64,000 nucleotides of DNA from Methyloversatilis thermotolerans. Lineage in GTDB: Bacteria; Pseudomonadota; Gammaproteobacteria; Burkholderiales; Rhodocyclaceae. The position numbers were made by a program, and so were the translations under genes. The notes below the pieces were generated by a model. The model was not told where the DNA came from. It saw only the letters and a program-made list of their open reading frames with translations, and did no database searches. The stretch covers positions 3,547,430-3,611,429 of the forward strand of contig NZ_KB889967.1 of the NCBI RefSeq assembly GCF_000372885.1. Reading direction: 5' to 3'. Positions 9,122-16,175 of this stretch are shown one piece after another (the first letter of the stretch is position 1; every line of letters starts with the position of its first letter).

Positions 9122-9916
9122 TCAGGCCTTCTTGCGGGCGCGGGCCAGACCCATGCCCAGAGCGGCAACGCCCAGCAGAGCCATGGTGCCCGGTTCCGGA
9201 ACCGTGGTCGGCGTGAAGATCTGGTTCGCATCGGCCTGCAGCAGGATCGGGCGATCCGGCAGCGGCTGCGAGCCACCCGCGGTGTCCGGCATGCCGGTGG
9301 GCGGCAGCCAGCCAGTCTGCGTGGCACCGATCTGCAGCGTAGTCGTTGCAGTCGTGCTTTCCAGCGTCGGCGAGATGTAGGTGGTGTTGGTGACGATGTT
9401 TTCGCCCACCAGGGTTGCATTGCCACCGGTGATCACGTTGAAACCGCCGCTTGCATCGGCAGCGATGTCGCCGCTGATCAGCAGGATGCCGTCGGTGATG
9501 CCGGTGCCGGTCACCATATTGGTATCCGGGGTGGTGTCGTACCAGATGCTGAACGAACCGCTCAGGATCGAGAACGTGGCCGTCGACAGGTCGGCGGAAA
9601 TCGTTTCGACGCGCTCGGTCAGGGTCACCAGGATGGTGTATTCGTACTGGTTGGTCAGCAGACCCACCGTCGCGCCGGCAATGATGTTGCCGATCGAGTC
9701 GGTGATGGTGCCGGCCTTGGCGTAATAGGTCAGTTCGAAGGTGTCGCCGGCAACGGGCAGGTAGCCATCGACGACGGCGGTGCCGTTGGACGCCCAGTCG
9801 AAGCCACCCCAGTTGTTGAACGAGCCGGCGGAGTTGGTCAGGGTGGTCGCCATCGCGGCGCTGCTGCCCGCGAACAGAGCTGCTGCGGCGGCCAGCGTCT
9901 TCAGTTGCTTCATCAT
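9122..9916 (-). CDS. PEP-CTERM sorted surface protein (PepA-like)
   Basis: This 264-residue protein is a probable substrate of the exosortase encoded in the same window. It has a signal peptide (residues 1-23, ending AMA), a Thr/Ser/Gly-rich beta-type body with almost no Cys, and a C-terminal sorting signal from about residue 239: VPEPGTMALLGVAALGMGLA, followed by the basic tail RARKKA. XrtA should cut at the PEP motif. Segments such as SFNNWGGFDWASNGTAV and DTFELTYYAKAG recall the flocculation-associated PEP-CTERM protein PepA of Zoogloea, an assignment I hold with moderate confidence. GGAGAG lies about 7 bases before ATG 9916. A sigma-54 promoter and an inverted repeat precede it and a palindromic terminator follows, so it is monocistronic. 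Confidence 0.92.
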   Translation of the reverse strand: MMKQLKTLAAAAALFAGSSAAMATTLTNSAGSFNNWGGFDWASNGTAVVDGYLPVAGDTFELTYYAKAGTITDSIGNIIAGATVGLLTNQYEYTILVTLTERVETISADLSTATFSILSGSFSIWYDTTPDTNMVTGTGITDGILLISGDIAADASGGFNVITGGNATLVGENIVTNTTYISPTLESTTATTTLQIGATQTGWLPPTGMPDTAGGSQPLPDRPILLQADANQIFTPTTVPEPGTMALLGVAALGMGLARARKKA

Positions 9917-9941
9917 GATTCAGCTCTCCAGTGAATTGAAA

Positions 9942-9964
9942 CGAACGGATATCTGATTCGTTCG
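9942..9964. repeat. Inverted repeat in the PEP-CTERM gene leader
   Basis: CGAACG at 9942-9947 and CGTTCG at 9959-9964 flank an 11-base centre that contains GATATC. It lies between the predicted sigma-54 start point and the start codon, so it could be an operator or a leader hairpin. Confidence 0.4.
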
Positions 9965-9992
9965 GTTTGACTTTTCAGACACGGTTGATCTA

Positions 9993-10007
9993 GCAACCGG
10001 TGTGCCA
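9993..10007 (-). promoter_or_regulatory. Sigma-54 promoter of the PEP-CTERM gene
   Basis: On the minus strand the sequence reads TGGCAC-ACCGG-TTGC, an exact match to both the -24 and -12 elements with the required 5-base spacing (GG-N10-GC). Transcription would start near 9982, giving a leader of about 65 bases. PEP-CTERM genes in related bacteria are known to use RpoN with the PrsK/PrsR two-component pair. Neither prsK nor prsR lies in this window. Confidence 0.88.
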
Positions 10008-10180
10008 GACTTGCAAGTGCATGAAAAGAAAAGGTTATTCGAAGGCGGCCGCGAGCGAAACACGCTGTGTGTAAGAAATGTCGACAGCTCATCCCGACCT
10101 TCATTCATACGCGTACAGGCATTACTCATGGTCGCTCTTATCGACGACAATTCCTGACGGGTCTCACTCGTGGAGTGGTC

Positions 10181-10861
10181 ATGCGCAAGGTGTCAGGTCT
10201 GCAGGTGGTCGTATTCCTGTTTTTGCTGTCCTGTGCGGCGGTCGTCGGCGTGACTGCGGGCGTGCGGCTTGGCAGCCTGCTGCCGGCGCCCGGCTACCGG
10301 CCCATCGTGACGGTCTTGCTCGCGGCGGCATCGAGCTATCTCGCGCTGATGGTCATCTTCCGGCTGTTCTGCCGGCTGTTTCCCCTTCCCGAGGGAGAGA
10401 TACCGAAGGAGTCGGCCGCCGAGTTCCGCTATCACGTATACCTGCTGTTCTTCCTGATCGCCTTCTATCCGGTCATGTTCAGCATGATATTGCCGGTGCC
10501 GTTGATGCGCCTTTTCTATCAGGCACTTGGCGCGCGCCTCGGCGATAACACCTACCCCGGAGGCATCCTGATGGATCCGCCCTTCCAGCACTTGGGGTCG
10601 AACACGATAGTCGGGCAGGGCGCCCTCATCGTGCCGCATGTGATCGAAGGCGAAAGACTGGCGCATTACCCGGTGCGCATCGGCAACAACGTGACGATAG
10701 GTGCGCGGTCCGTCATTCTCGCGGGTTGCGTGATCGAGGATGGCGCGACCGTTGCCATTGGCGCCGTGCTGCCCAAGGGTTCGCATGTGCGGGCGGGTGA
10801 AGTGTGGGGCGGTGTGCCGGCGCGCTGCCTGAGGTCGGCCGGCGCTGCCGCGTCGGCCTGA
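10181..10861 (+). CDS. Membrane-anchored hexapeptide-repeat acyltransferase
   Basis: This 226-residue protein has hydrophobic segments near residues 5-30, 38-60 and 82-105, then a left-handed beta-helix acyltransferase domain. That domain has hexapeptide periodicity in VRIGNNVTIGARSVIL, CVIEDGATVAIGAVL and GSHVRAGEVWGGVPAR. The WGGVPAR-type end is usual for O-acetyltransferases that use acetyl-CoA. GGAG five bases before ATG 10181 fixes the start; an open extension upstream to 10067 is not protein-like. It stands alone on the plus strand, divergent from the PEP-CTERM gene and convergent, with almost no gap, with the nitroreductase gene. It may acetylate the polysaccharide or the product of the neighbouring genes (inference). 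Confidence 0.82.
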   Translation: MRKVSGLQVVVFLFLLSCAAVVGVTAGVRLGSLLPAPGYRPIVTVLLAAASSYLALMVIFRLFCRLFPLPEGEIPKESAAEFRYHVYLLFFLIAFYPVMFSMILPVPLMRLFYQALGARLGDNTYPGGILMDPPFQHLGSNTIVGQGALIVPHVIEGERLAHYPVRIGNNVTIGARSVILAGCVIEDGATVAIGAVLPKGSHVRAGEVWGGVPARCLRSAGAAASA

Positions 10862-10862
10862 A

Positions 10863-11921
10863 TCAGCGCAACAGGGCGGACAGCGGCTTGCGCAGCGAGC
10901 GGCCGGGCAGGGCGCGGCGGCGGCCGATGCGGCAAGCCCAGGTGGCGCGGGCCAGCGCTTCCGGGCCGAGCAGGGCGGCCAGCCGGTCCGCGATCCCGGC
11001 CGCGCCTTGCCGGCCGGCGGGCAGATCCGTGAAAGGGCGGTTCTCGCGCACATAGCGGGCGAAGATGAGCGGGGTCATTTCCGGCTGCGACTGCATGCCC
11101 AGCTTTTCCACGGTCAGCCAGAAGCGCTGCATGCACTGGCCGGCCGCGACATAGTCGTCAACCGTGACAGGCGGGGAGGGCATGACCAGATAGGCGTGCC
11201 CCGAACAGGCCAGTCCGGGAATCAGGTCAAGCTGCAGGCGGGGTACCAGCGTGCCCATGAGCCACCTGTTAAAAAATTCGACGCGCCGCCAGCTCGCCAG
11301 TACGAAGCGCATCAGCCGCGCGGTGGCCGGGTCCACGCCGACGGCGACTTCAGGGATCCTGTCCTCGCTGAAGCGAGCGCCCCACTCGATGATGGTCGAA
11401 TGCGTACGGTAGGCCTCGGGTATCGTGAGCCGGATTTCTGCGCTGTCGAAGTTGAGCCGGGCGATCGACGCGCGTGCCGGCAGGGCTTCGAACCAGATCA
11501 CCCGGCAGGGGACGGCCGCAGCTTCGAGTTCCGCCTTCTCCGCCGCGCTCAGTGCGGCGCTTCCCATGGCGCGGCGCTGCACCGAGCGGCTTTCGATGTA
11601 AGGGCGGCGCTCGTCCGCGCCCAGGCCGGGATCCGGCGTCAGCACGACATCGATCATGAGGTGGTTGTCGGCGGTCGCCGCGCGACGCGTCCATTCGGCA
11701 CGCAGCCCGTGTGCGCTGGCCGCGATGCGCAATGTTTCCAGCAGGGCGCCGAGCGCGAGCTGGCTGGCGTGACCATCCAGGTCGTACACACACCAGTCGC
11801 GTGTGTCGAAGCCATGGATGCGCACCCGGTCGTCGGCCAGGATGTCGAATTGCCAGGTCTGGGTGTTGTCGCCGCTCGGGGCCCAGCGGGCAGCGTCGAG
11901 AATCGCTTCAATGGCGCGCAT
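10863..11921 (-). CDS. Nitroreductase-family protein (paired with ThiF-like enzyme)
   Basis: This 352-residue protein begins with the FMN-site motif AARWAPSGDNTQTWQF (about residues 10-25) and has a later arginine-rich IESRSVQRRAMG, as in flavin nitroreductases. It is longer than the usual family length of about 200, with a C-terminal half holding PGLACSGHAYLVMPSPP. GGGAGA 4 bases before ATG 11921 supports the start. It follows the ThiF-like gene by 18 bases, and both starts are preceded by the same GATCCGATG. ThiF-nitroreductase fusions exist in other bacteria (Rv1355c-like proteins often labelled MoeY), which suggests the pair acts together. The role is likely oxidation or reduction of an adenylated small molecule or peptide. 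True substrate unknown. Confidence 0.82.
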   Translation of the reverse strand: MRAIEAILDAARWAPSGDNTQTWQFDILADDRVRIHGFDTRDWCVYDLDGHASQLALGALLETLRIAASAHGLRAEWTRRAATADNHLMIDVVLTPDPGLGADERRPYIESRSVQRRAMGSAALSAAEKAELEAAAVPCRVIWFEALPARASIARLNFDSAEIRLTIPEAYRTHSTIIEWGARFSEDRIPEVAVGVDPATARLMRFVLASWRRVEFFNRWLMGTLVPRLQLDLIPGLACSGHAYLVMPSPPVTVDDYVAAGQCMQRFWLTVEKLGMQSQPEMTPLIFARYVRENRPFTDLPAGRQGAAGIADRLAALLGPEALARATWACRIGRRRALPGRSLRKPLSALLR

Positions 11922-11939
11922 CGGATCTCCCGGTCTGCG

Positions 11940-12827
11940 TCAGCGCGTATTCAGCTGGCGCAGCAGCTGACGCCGGCCGATGGCGATCATCAGCCGCTGT
12001 AATGGGTGGCGATTGCCGCCCGGGCGCCAGGTGGTCGCCATGCGGTTGCGGAAAGCATCGAATTGCAGCCCCCAGGGGGCTGCGCGCACCGGGCCGCGCC
12101 CGAGCAGCAGTTTGACCGTTTCGGCGGCGGCCACTCCTGCGCACAGCGTGCACGCGATCATGGTCGACGGGCCGCGCCGGTTCGCAAGATCGATGCGCGA
12201 CGGGTCCGCGAGATAGGGGCGATGCAGCCCGGCCGGCGCCAGCCCGATCAGGAAGCGGAGCGCCATTTCGGTTTCGTCGCAGCCTTCGAGCCGGAAATAG
12301 TCCTCGAAACTCATGCCGCCGGGCAGGAAAACCAGCAGTCCCGCGCCCATGCCGAGCGGCGCCGCGGTGACGGCGGGGATGCCGAGCCGGTGACAGGCGG
12401 CGAAAGTGGCGCGACGCGCGGAGAATGCGAAGAAATCCAGCCCGTCCACGTAGACATCGACGCCCTCGAGGAACCGGTCGAGATTGTCATCGGTGACGCC
12501 CTGCGGGAAGGCCCGCAGTTCGATGCCGGGGTTGATGTCCAGTGCCTGCGCATGCAGCACATCCAGCTTGGACTGATCCAGCGTGCTCATGGTCGCGCCG
12601 ACCTGACGGTTGAAATTGGCCAGATCGAAGCGGTCGAAATCGGCGATATTGAAGTGGCCTATGCCCAGCCGTGCCAGCGTCAGCAGATGGATGCCGCCGA
12701 CGCCGCCGAGGCCGGCAATGGCGACGCGGGCGCTGCGCAGCCTGGCCTGTTCCGCCTCGGTGAACCAGCCGAGGTTGCGGCTGAAGGCCTCGTGATAATC
12801 GAAAGTCCGGGCGCTCATGGCTGTCAT
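11940..12827 (-). CDS. ThiF/MoeB/E1-like adenylyltransferase
   Basis: This 295-residue enzyme of the E1-like superfamily activates a carboxylate by adenylation. Motifs are the nucleotide loop GLGGVGG (39-45), the acidic DFDRFDL (63-69), NFNRQVG (71-77), Lys87, and NP (99-100). Of the zinc-binding CxxC pairs common in ThiF/MoeB, only one is clear (C226-C229), so metal binding may be lost. AGGA 4 bases before ATG 12827 supports this start rather than the open extension to 12860. No ThiS/MoaD-like partner with a Gly-Gly end is encoded nearby. With the downstream nitroreductase, this argues for a small-molecule or peptide-modifying role rather than thiamin or molybdopterin synthesis. Confidence 0.86.
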   Translation of the reverse strand: MTAMSARTFDYHEAFSRNLGWFTEAEQARLRSARVAIAGLGGVGGIHLLTLARLGIGHFNIADFDRFDLANFNRQVGATMSTLDQSKLDVLHAQALDINPGIELRAFPQGVTDDNLDRFLEGVDVYVDGLDFFAFSARRATFAACHRLGIPAVTAAPLGMGAGLLVFLPGGMSFEDYFRLEGCDETEMALRFLIGLAPAGLHRPYLADPSRIDLANRRGPSTMIACTLCAGVAAAETVKLLLGRGPVRAAPWGLQFDAFRNRMATTWRPGGNRHPLQRLMIAIGRRQLLRQLNTR

Positions 12828-12960
12828 CGGATCCTGTCGCCGTGATTGCGTGCATTCCAATGCACTGAAATAAAGGGGTAAACACCCTTCTGGTATTCAG
12901 TGTCAAGATGTGAAAACTGTTATTCTGGCAATACCTTAGCATCCCGGGCCTAGATTCCGC

Positions 12961-14190
12961 ATGAAGTTTTGGCTGCTCGACCTCTGGCTGGCCATGCGCA
13001 GCGTGTTGCGCCAGGGGCGACGCACGCTCATCGCGGTCGCTGCGGTCAGCTTCGGCGTGATCGCCATGATTCTTGCGTCGGGTTTCATCGAATGGCTGAT
13101 GCGCGGCATGCGCGAATCGACCATCGAATCGCAGCTGGGTCATATACAGATCGTCCGCCCGGGCTTCATCGAGCGGGGCACTTCGGATCCTTTCGGTTTC
13201 GTGATGGACGGCGAACAGAAGGCTTTCGATGCGGTGCGCAGCAGTCCGGGTGTCCGGGTGGTCGCGCCGCGCCTGACATTCAACGGTCTGGCCAGCCGCG
13301 GCGAGAACACGCTCACGTTTTCCGCGCAGGGCGTGTCGCCCCCCGCCGAGGCGGTGCTGTCCAAATCCATACGCATCATGCGCGGGCGCAACCTGTCGTC
13401 GGACCAGGCCAGCGAAATCATCATGGGCCGGGGGCTGGCGGCCAACCTCGGCGCCGATGTCGGCGACACCCTGGTGCTGCTGGCGACCACCGCATCGGGC
13501 GGCATCAACGCCGTGGAAGCGCCGGTGGTAGGGGTGTTCGCGTCGGTGAGCAAGGAGTTCGATGACGCCTCGCTGCGCGTGCCCATCGGTCTGGCGCAGC
13601 AACTGGTGCGGGTGAATGGCGCGCAGCAATGGCTGGTGCTGATCGACCAGACCGACAATACCGACGCCAGGATGCAGGAACTGCGGGCGCAGTTGCCGGC
13701 GGACCGCCTCGACCTGATTCCCTGGTACCGGCTGGCCGACTTCTACAACAAGACGCGAGAGCTTTTTTCCAGCCAGCTCGATGTGGTGAAGCTCATCATC
13801 CTGCTCATCATCGTGCTGAGCATTTCCAACACGCTGTCGATGAGCGTGCTCGAACGCATCAGCGAAATCGGCACCTGCATGGCGCTCGGGCTCAATCGCA
13901 GCCGCATCCGCCGCATCTTCCTGTTCGAAGGCGTGATGTTGGGCGTGGTGGGTGGCGGCCTCGGCGTGGCGATCGGCTGTCTGCTGGCGGTGCTGTTGTC
14001 GCGGGTCGGCATTCCGCTGCCGCCGCCGCCGGGCATGGACGAGGGGTTCGACGGCGAAATCCTGCTCACCCTGCCCATCGTCGTGCAGGCCTTCCTGATC
14101 GCCGTGTGCAGCGCGCTGGTATCCAGCGTTTACCCGGCCTGGAAGGCGTCGCGCATGAATATCGTCGACGCGTTGAGACAGAGCCGCTGA
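12961..14190 (+). CDS. FtsX/MacB-type ABC permease, first of a pair
   Basis: This 409-residue inner-membrane permease has a LolC/LolE-like topology. One N-terminal membrane helix (about 15-40, in RTLIAVAAVSFGVIAMIL) is followed by a periplasmic domain of about 230 residues. Three helices near 270-400 include KLIILLIIVLSISNTLSMSV and end in ALRQSR. The motif GIPLPPPPG lies before the last helix. No SD is obvious before ATG 12961. Two bases after its stop begins a second permease of the same design, so they probably form a heterodimer, powered by the LolD-like ATPase at 5632. Such complexes extract or export lipids, lipoproteins or peptides. Confidence 0.9.
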   Translation: MKFWLLDLWLAMRSVLRQGRRTLIAVAAVSFGVIAMILASGFIEWLMRGMRESTIESQLGHIQIVRPGFIERGTSDPFGFVMDGEQKAFDAVRSSPGVRVVAPRLTFNGLASRGENTLTFSAQGVSPPAEAVLSKSIRIMRGRNLSSDQASEIIMGRGLAANLGADVGDTLVLLATTASGGINAVEAPVVGVFASVSKEFDDASLRVPIGLAQQLVRVNGAQQWLVLIDQTDNTDARMQELRAQLPADRLDLIPWYRLADFYNKTRELFSSQLDVVKLIILLIIVLSISNTLSMSVLERISEIGTCMALGLNRSRIRRIFLFEGVMLGVVGGGLGVAIGCLLAVLLSRVGIPLPPPPGMDEGFDGEILLTLPIVVQAFLIAVCSALVSSVYPAWKASRMNIVDALRQSR

Positions 14191-14192
14191 TC

Positions 14193-15404
14193 ATGTTCAG
14201 ACTGGCCCTGCGCAACATTTTCCGCCAGAAATCGCGCACCGCGATGACGCTGGCCGCCATCGCCTTCGGTGTCGCCGGGCTCATCCTGAGCGGCGGTTTC
14301 ATCGCCGATGTGCTCACCCAGCTCGGGGAAGCGACGATACACAGCCAGCTCGGCCACGTGCAACTGTTCAAGAAGGGCTATTACGAGCACGGTGCGCGTT
14401 CGCCGGAAAAGTATGTGATCGACGACGCGGGCGAAATCGTCGACTTCGTGGCGCGCATGCCCGAGGTCGATATCACGTTGCAGCGGGTCAGCTTTTCCGG
14501 GCTGCTGAACAACGGCAAGGCGGACTGGGCCATCATTGGCGAAGGCGTGGAGCCGGACAAGGAAAACCACCTGGGCACTTTCGTGCGTGTCATCCAGGGA
14601 AGAGCGCTTGCCGACGGCGACGCCGACGGCATCCTGATCGGCGACGGCGTGGCCAAGGCGCTCGCGGTGAAGCCGGGCGACACAGTGACGCTGCTGCTGA
14701 CCACCGTGGACGGAGCGGTCAACACCAGCGAATTCTCGGTAGTGGGTGTGTTCCAGAGTTTTTCGAAGGATTTCGATGCGCGTGCCGTAAGAATTCCACT
14801 GGACGCTGCGCGCAAGCTGGTGGACCGGGCCGGGGCCAATTCGGTGGTGCTGTTGCTGCACGATACCGCGAATACCTCGCGCGTGAAGGATCTGCTGCAG
14901 CCCAAGCTCGAGGGACGCGGGTTCGACGTACGCGACTGGATAGAACTGTCGGATTTCTACGCAAAGACGGTCGAGCTGTATCGCAACCAGTTCGGCGTGC
15001 TGCAATGGATCGTGCTCATGATGGTGCTGCTGAGCGTGTTCAACACTGTGAACATGAGTGTCTTCGAGCGTGTCGGTGAATTCGGAACGCTCATGGCACT
15101 GGGGAATTCGCGAGGATATGTGTTCCGTCTGGTGATGACCGAAAATCTGATGCTCGGGCTGGCAGGCGCTGTGCTCGGCCTCATCATCGGCGTCGCGGTG
15201 GCGTTGCTGGCGAGCAGGATCGGCATTCCGATGCCGCCGCCGCCGAATTCGAACGTCGGCTATACCGCATCCATACGGTTGCTGCCGGATACCGTGCTGA
15301 TGTCTTTCTTGGTCGGCATCGCGGCGACCGTTGCTGCGGCGCTGATTCCGGCCCGGCGCGTGTCGCGCACGCCCATCGTCGATGCGCTGAGGTACAACAT
15401 CTGA
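14193..15404 (+). CDS. FtsX/MacB-type ABC permease, second of a pair
   Basis: This 403-residue permease shares its plan with the preceding one. The N-terminal segment ALRNIFRQKSRTAMTLAAIA carries the first helix. A periplasmic domain of about 230 residues follows, then helices around LQWIVLMMVLLSVFNTVNMS and the end DALRYNI. GIPMPPPPN is conserved in place of GIPLPPPPG. The similarity along the whole length points to tandem duplication. ATG 14193 is chosen because family similarity begins there, although the frame is open much further upstream inside the first permease gene. The XrtA locus begins 84 bases downstream, and no terminator is visible between them. Confidence 0.9.
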   Translation: MFRLALRNIFRQKSRTAMTLAAIAFGVAGLILSGGFIADVLTQLGEATIHSQLGHVQLFKKGYYEHGARSPEKYVIDDAGEIVDFVARMPEVDITLQRVSFSGLLNNGKADWAIIGEGVEPDKENHLGTFVRVIQGRALADGDADGILIGDGVAKALAVKPGDTVTLLLTTVDGAVNTSEFSVVGVFQSFSKDFDARAVRIPLDAARKLVDRAGANSVVLLLHDTANTSRVKDLLQPKLEGRGFDVRDWIELSDFYAKTVELYRNQFGVLQWIVLMMVLLSVFNTVNMSVFERVGEFGTLMALGNSRGYVFRLVMTENLMLGLAGAVLGLIIGVAVALLASRIGIPMPPPPNSNVGYTASIRLLPDTVLMSFLVGIAATVAAALIPARRVSRTPIVDALRYNI

Positions 15405-15488
15405 AAAGCCGTGACGCAATGGTGAGCCCGTTCGCGCCTGCGTCGATATGATTCGAAACTTGTCTGCCGCTGTCCTGTGGAGGATGCA

Positions 15489-16115
15489 ATGTTGAGTAAT
15501 GACGGACTGACTTCCGCCTTGCGCCTGTGCGCATTGCTGCTTGCCCCGCTGCTGTTCGCCGGGTGCGCGTCTTCGCCCTATCCGCTGGCGCCCGCCCAGG
15601 CCTACAGCGACGACTACAACTACATCCTGGGTCCTGGCGATTCGGTGAATATCGTCGTCTGGCGCAATCCGGAGATTTCCTCGACCGTCACCATACGTCC
15701 GGATGGCAAGATCACCGGCACGCTGTTCGAGGATCTGCCGGCTGCGGGTCGTGATCCCACGACGCTGGCGCGCGAGATCGAACAGGTGCTGTCGAAGTAC
15801 ATCCGCGATCCCATCGTGACCGTCATCGTCGCCGGCGGCATCGGCCCGTACAGCGAACAGATACGCGTGATCGGCGAGGCGGCCAAGCCGCAGGCGCTGG
15901 CCTACAAGCAGAAGATGACCTTGCTGGACGTGATGATCGCGGTCGGCGGCATCACCGACTTTGCCGACGGAAACGCGGCCACCATCCTGCGCACGTCCGA
16001 GGGCGACAAACAGTACAACGTCCGCCTGAAGGACCTGGTCCGTCGCGGCGACGTGACCGCCAACGTGGACGTCAAGCCGGGCGACATCCTGATCATTCCG
16101 CAGAGCTGGTTCTGA
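15489..16115 (+). CDS. XrtA-associated polysaccharide export lipoprotein (Wza-like)
   Basis: This outer-membrane lipoprotein of the polysaccharide biosynthesis/export family (TIGR03027-type) opens the exosortase A operon. It has 208 residues. The signal peptide ends in lipobox LFAGC, with the lipidated Cys near residue 26. A Poly_export domain follows in YNYILGPGDSVNIVVWRNPEIS, then a SLBB-like segment in IRVIGEAAKPQALAYKQKMTLLDVMIAVGG. It ends DILIIPQSWF. GGAGG 5 bases before ATG 15489 fixes the start; a GTG four codons upstream overlaps that SD. It is expected to form the outer-membrane exit with the chain-length protein encoded next. Confidence 0.95.
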   Translation: MLSNDGLTSALRLCALLLAPLLFAGCASSPYPLAPAQAYSDDYNYILGPGDSVNIVVWRNPEISSTVTIRPDGKITGTLFEDLPAAGRDPTTLAREIEQVLSKYIRDPIVTVIVAGGIGPYSEQIRVIGEAAKPQALAYKQKMTLLDVMIAVGGITDFADGNAATILRTSEGDKQYNVRLKDLVRRGDVTANVDVKPGDILIIPQSWF

Positions 16116-16175
16116 GCGGACTGCGGCATCGTATGAATCGCGCAAGGGCAGCAGAGCCGGAAGGGTCGTGCAACC

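Noticed and set aside
12926-12940. Possible second sigma-54 site (TGGCAA-N5-TAGC) before the first permease
   Set aside because: Spacing GG-N10-GC fits but each element has a mismatch and the predicted leader would be only about 9 bases.
15447-15452. TATGAT as a -10 box before the XrtA operon
   Set aside because: No -35-like sequence at the right distance.
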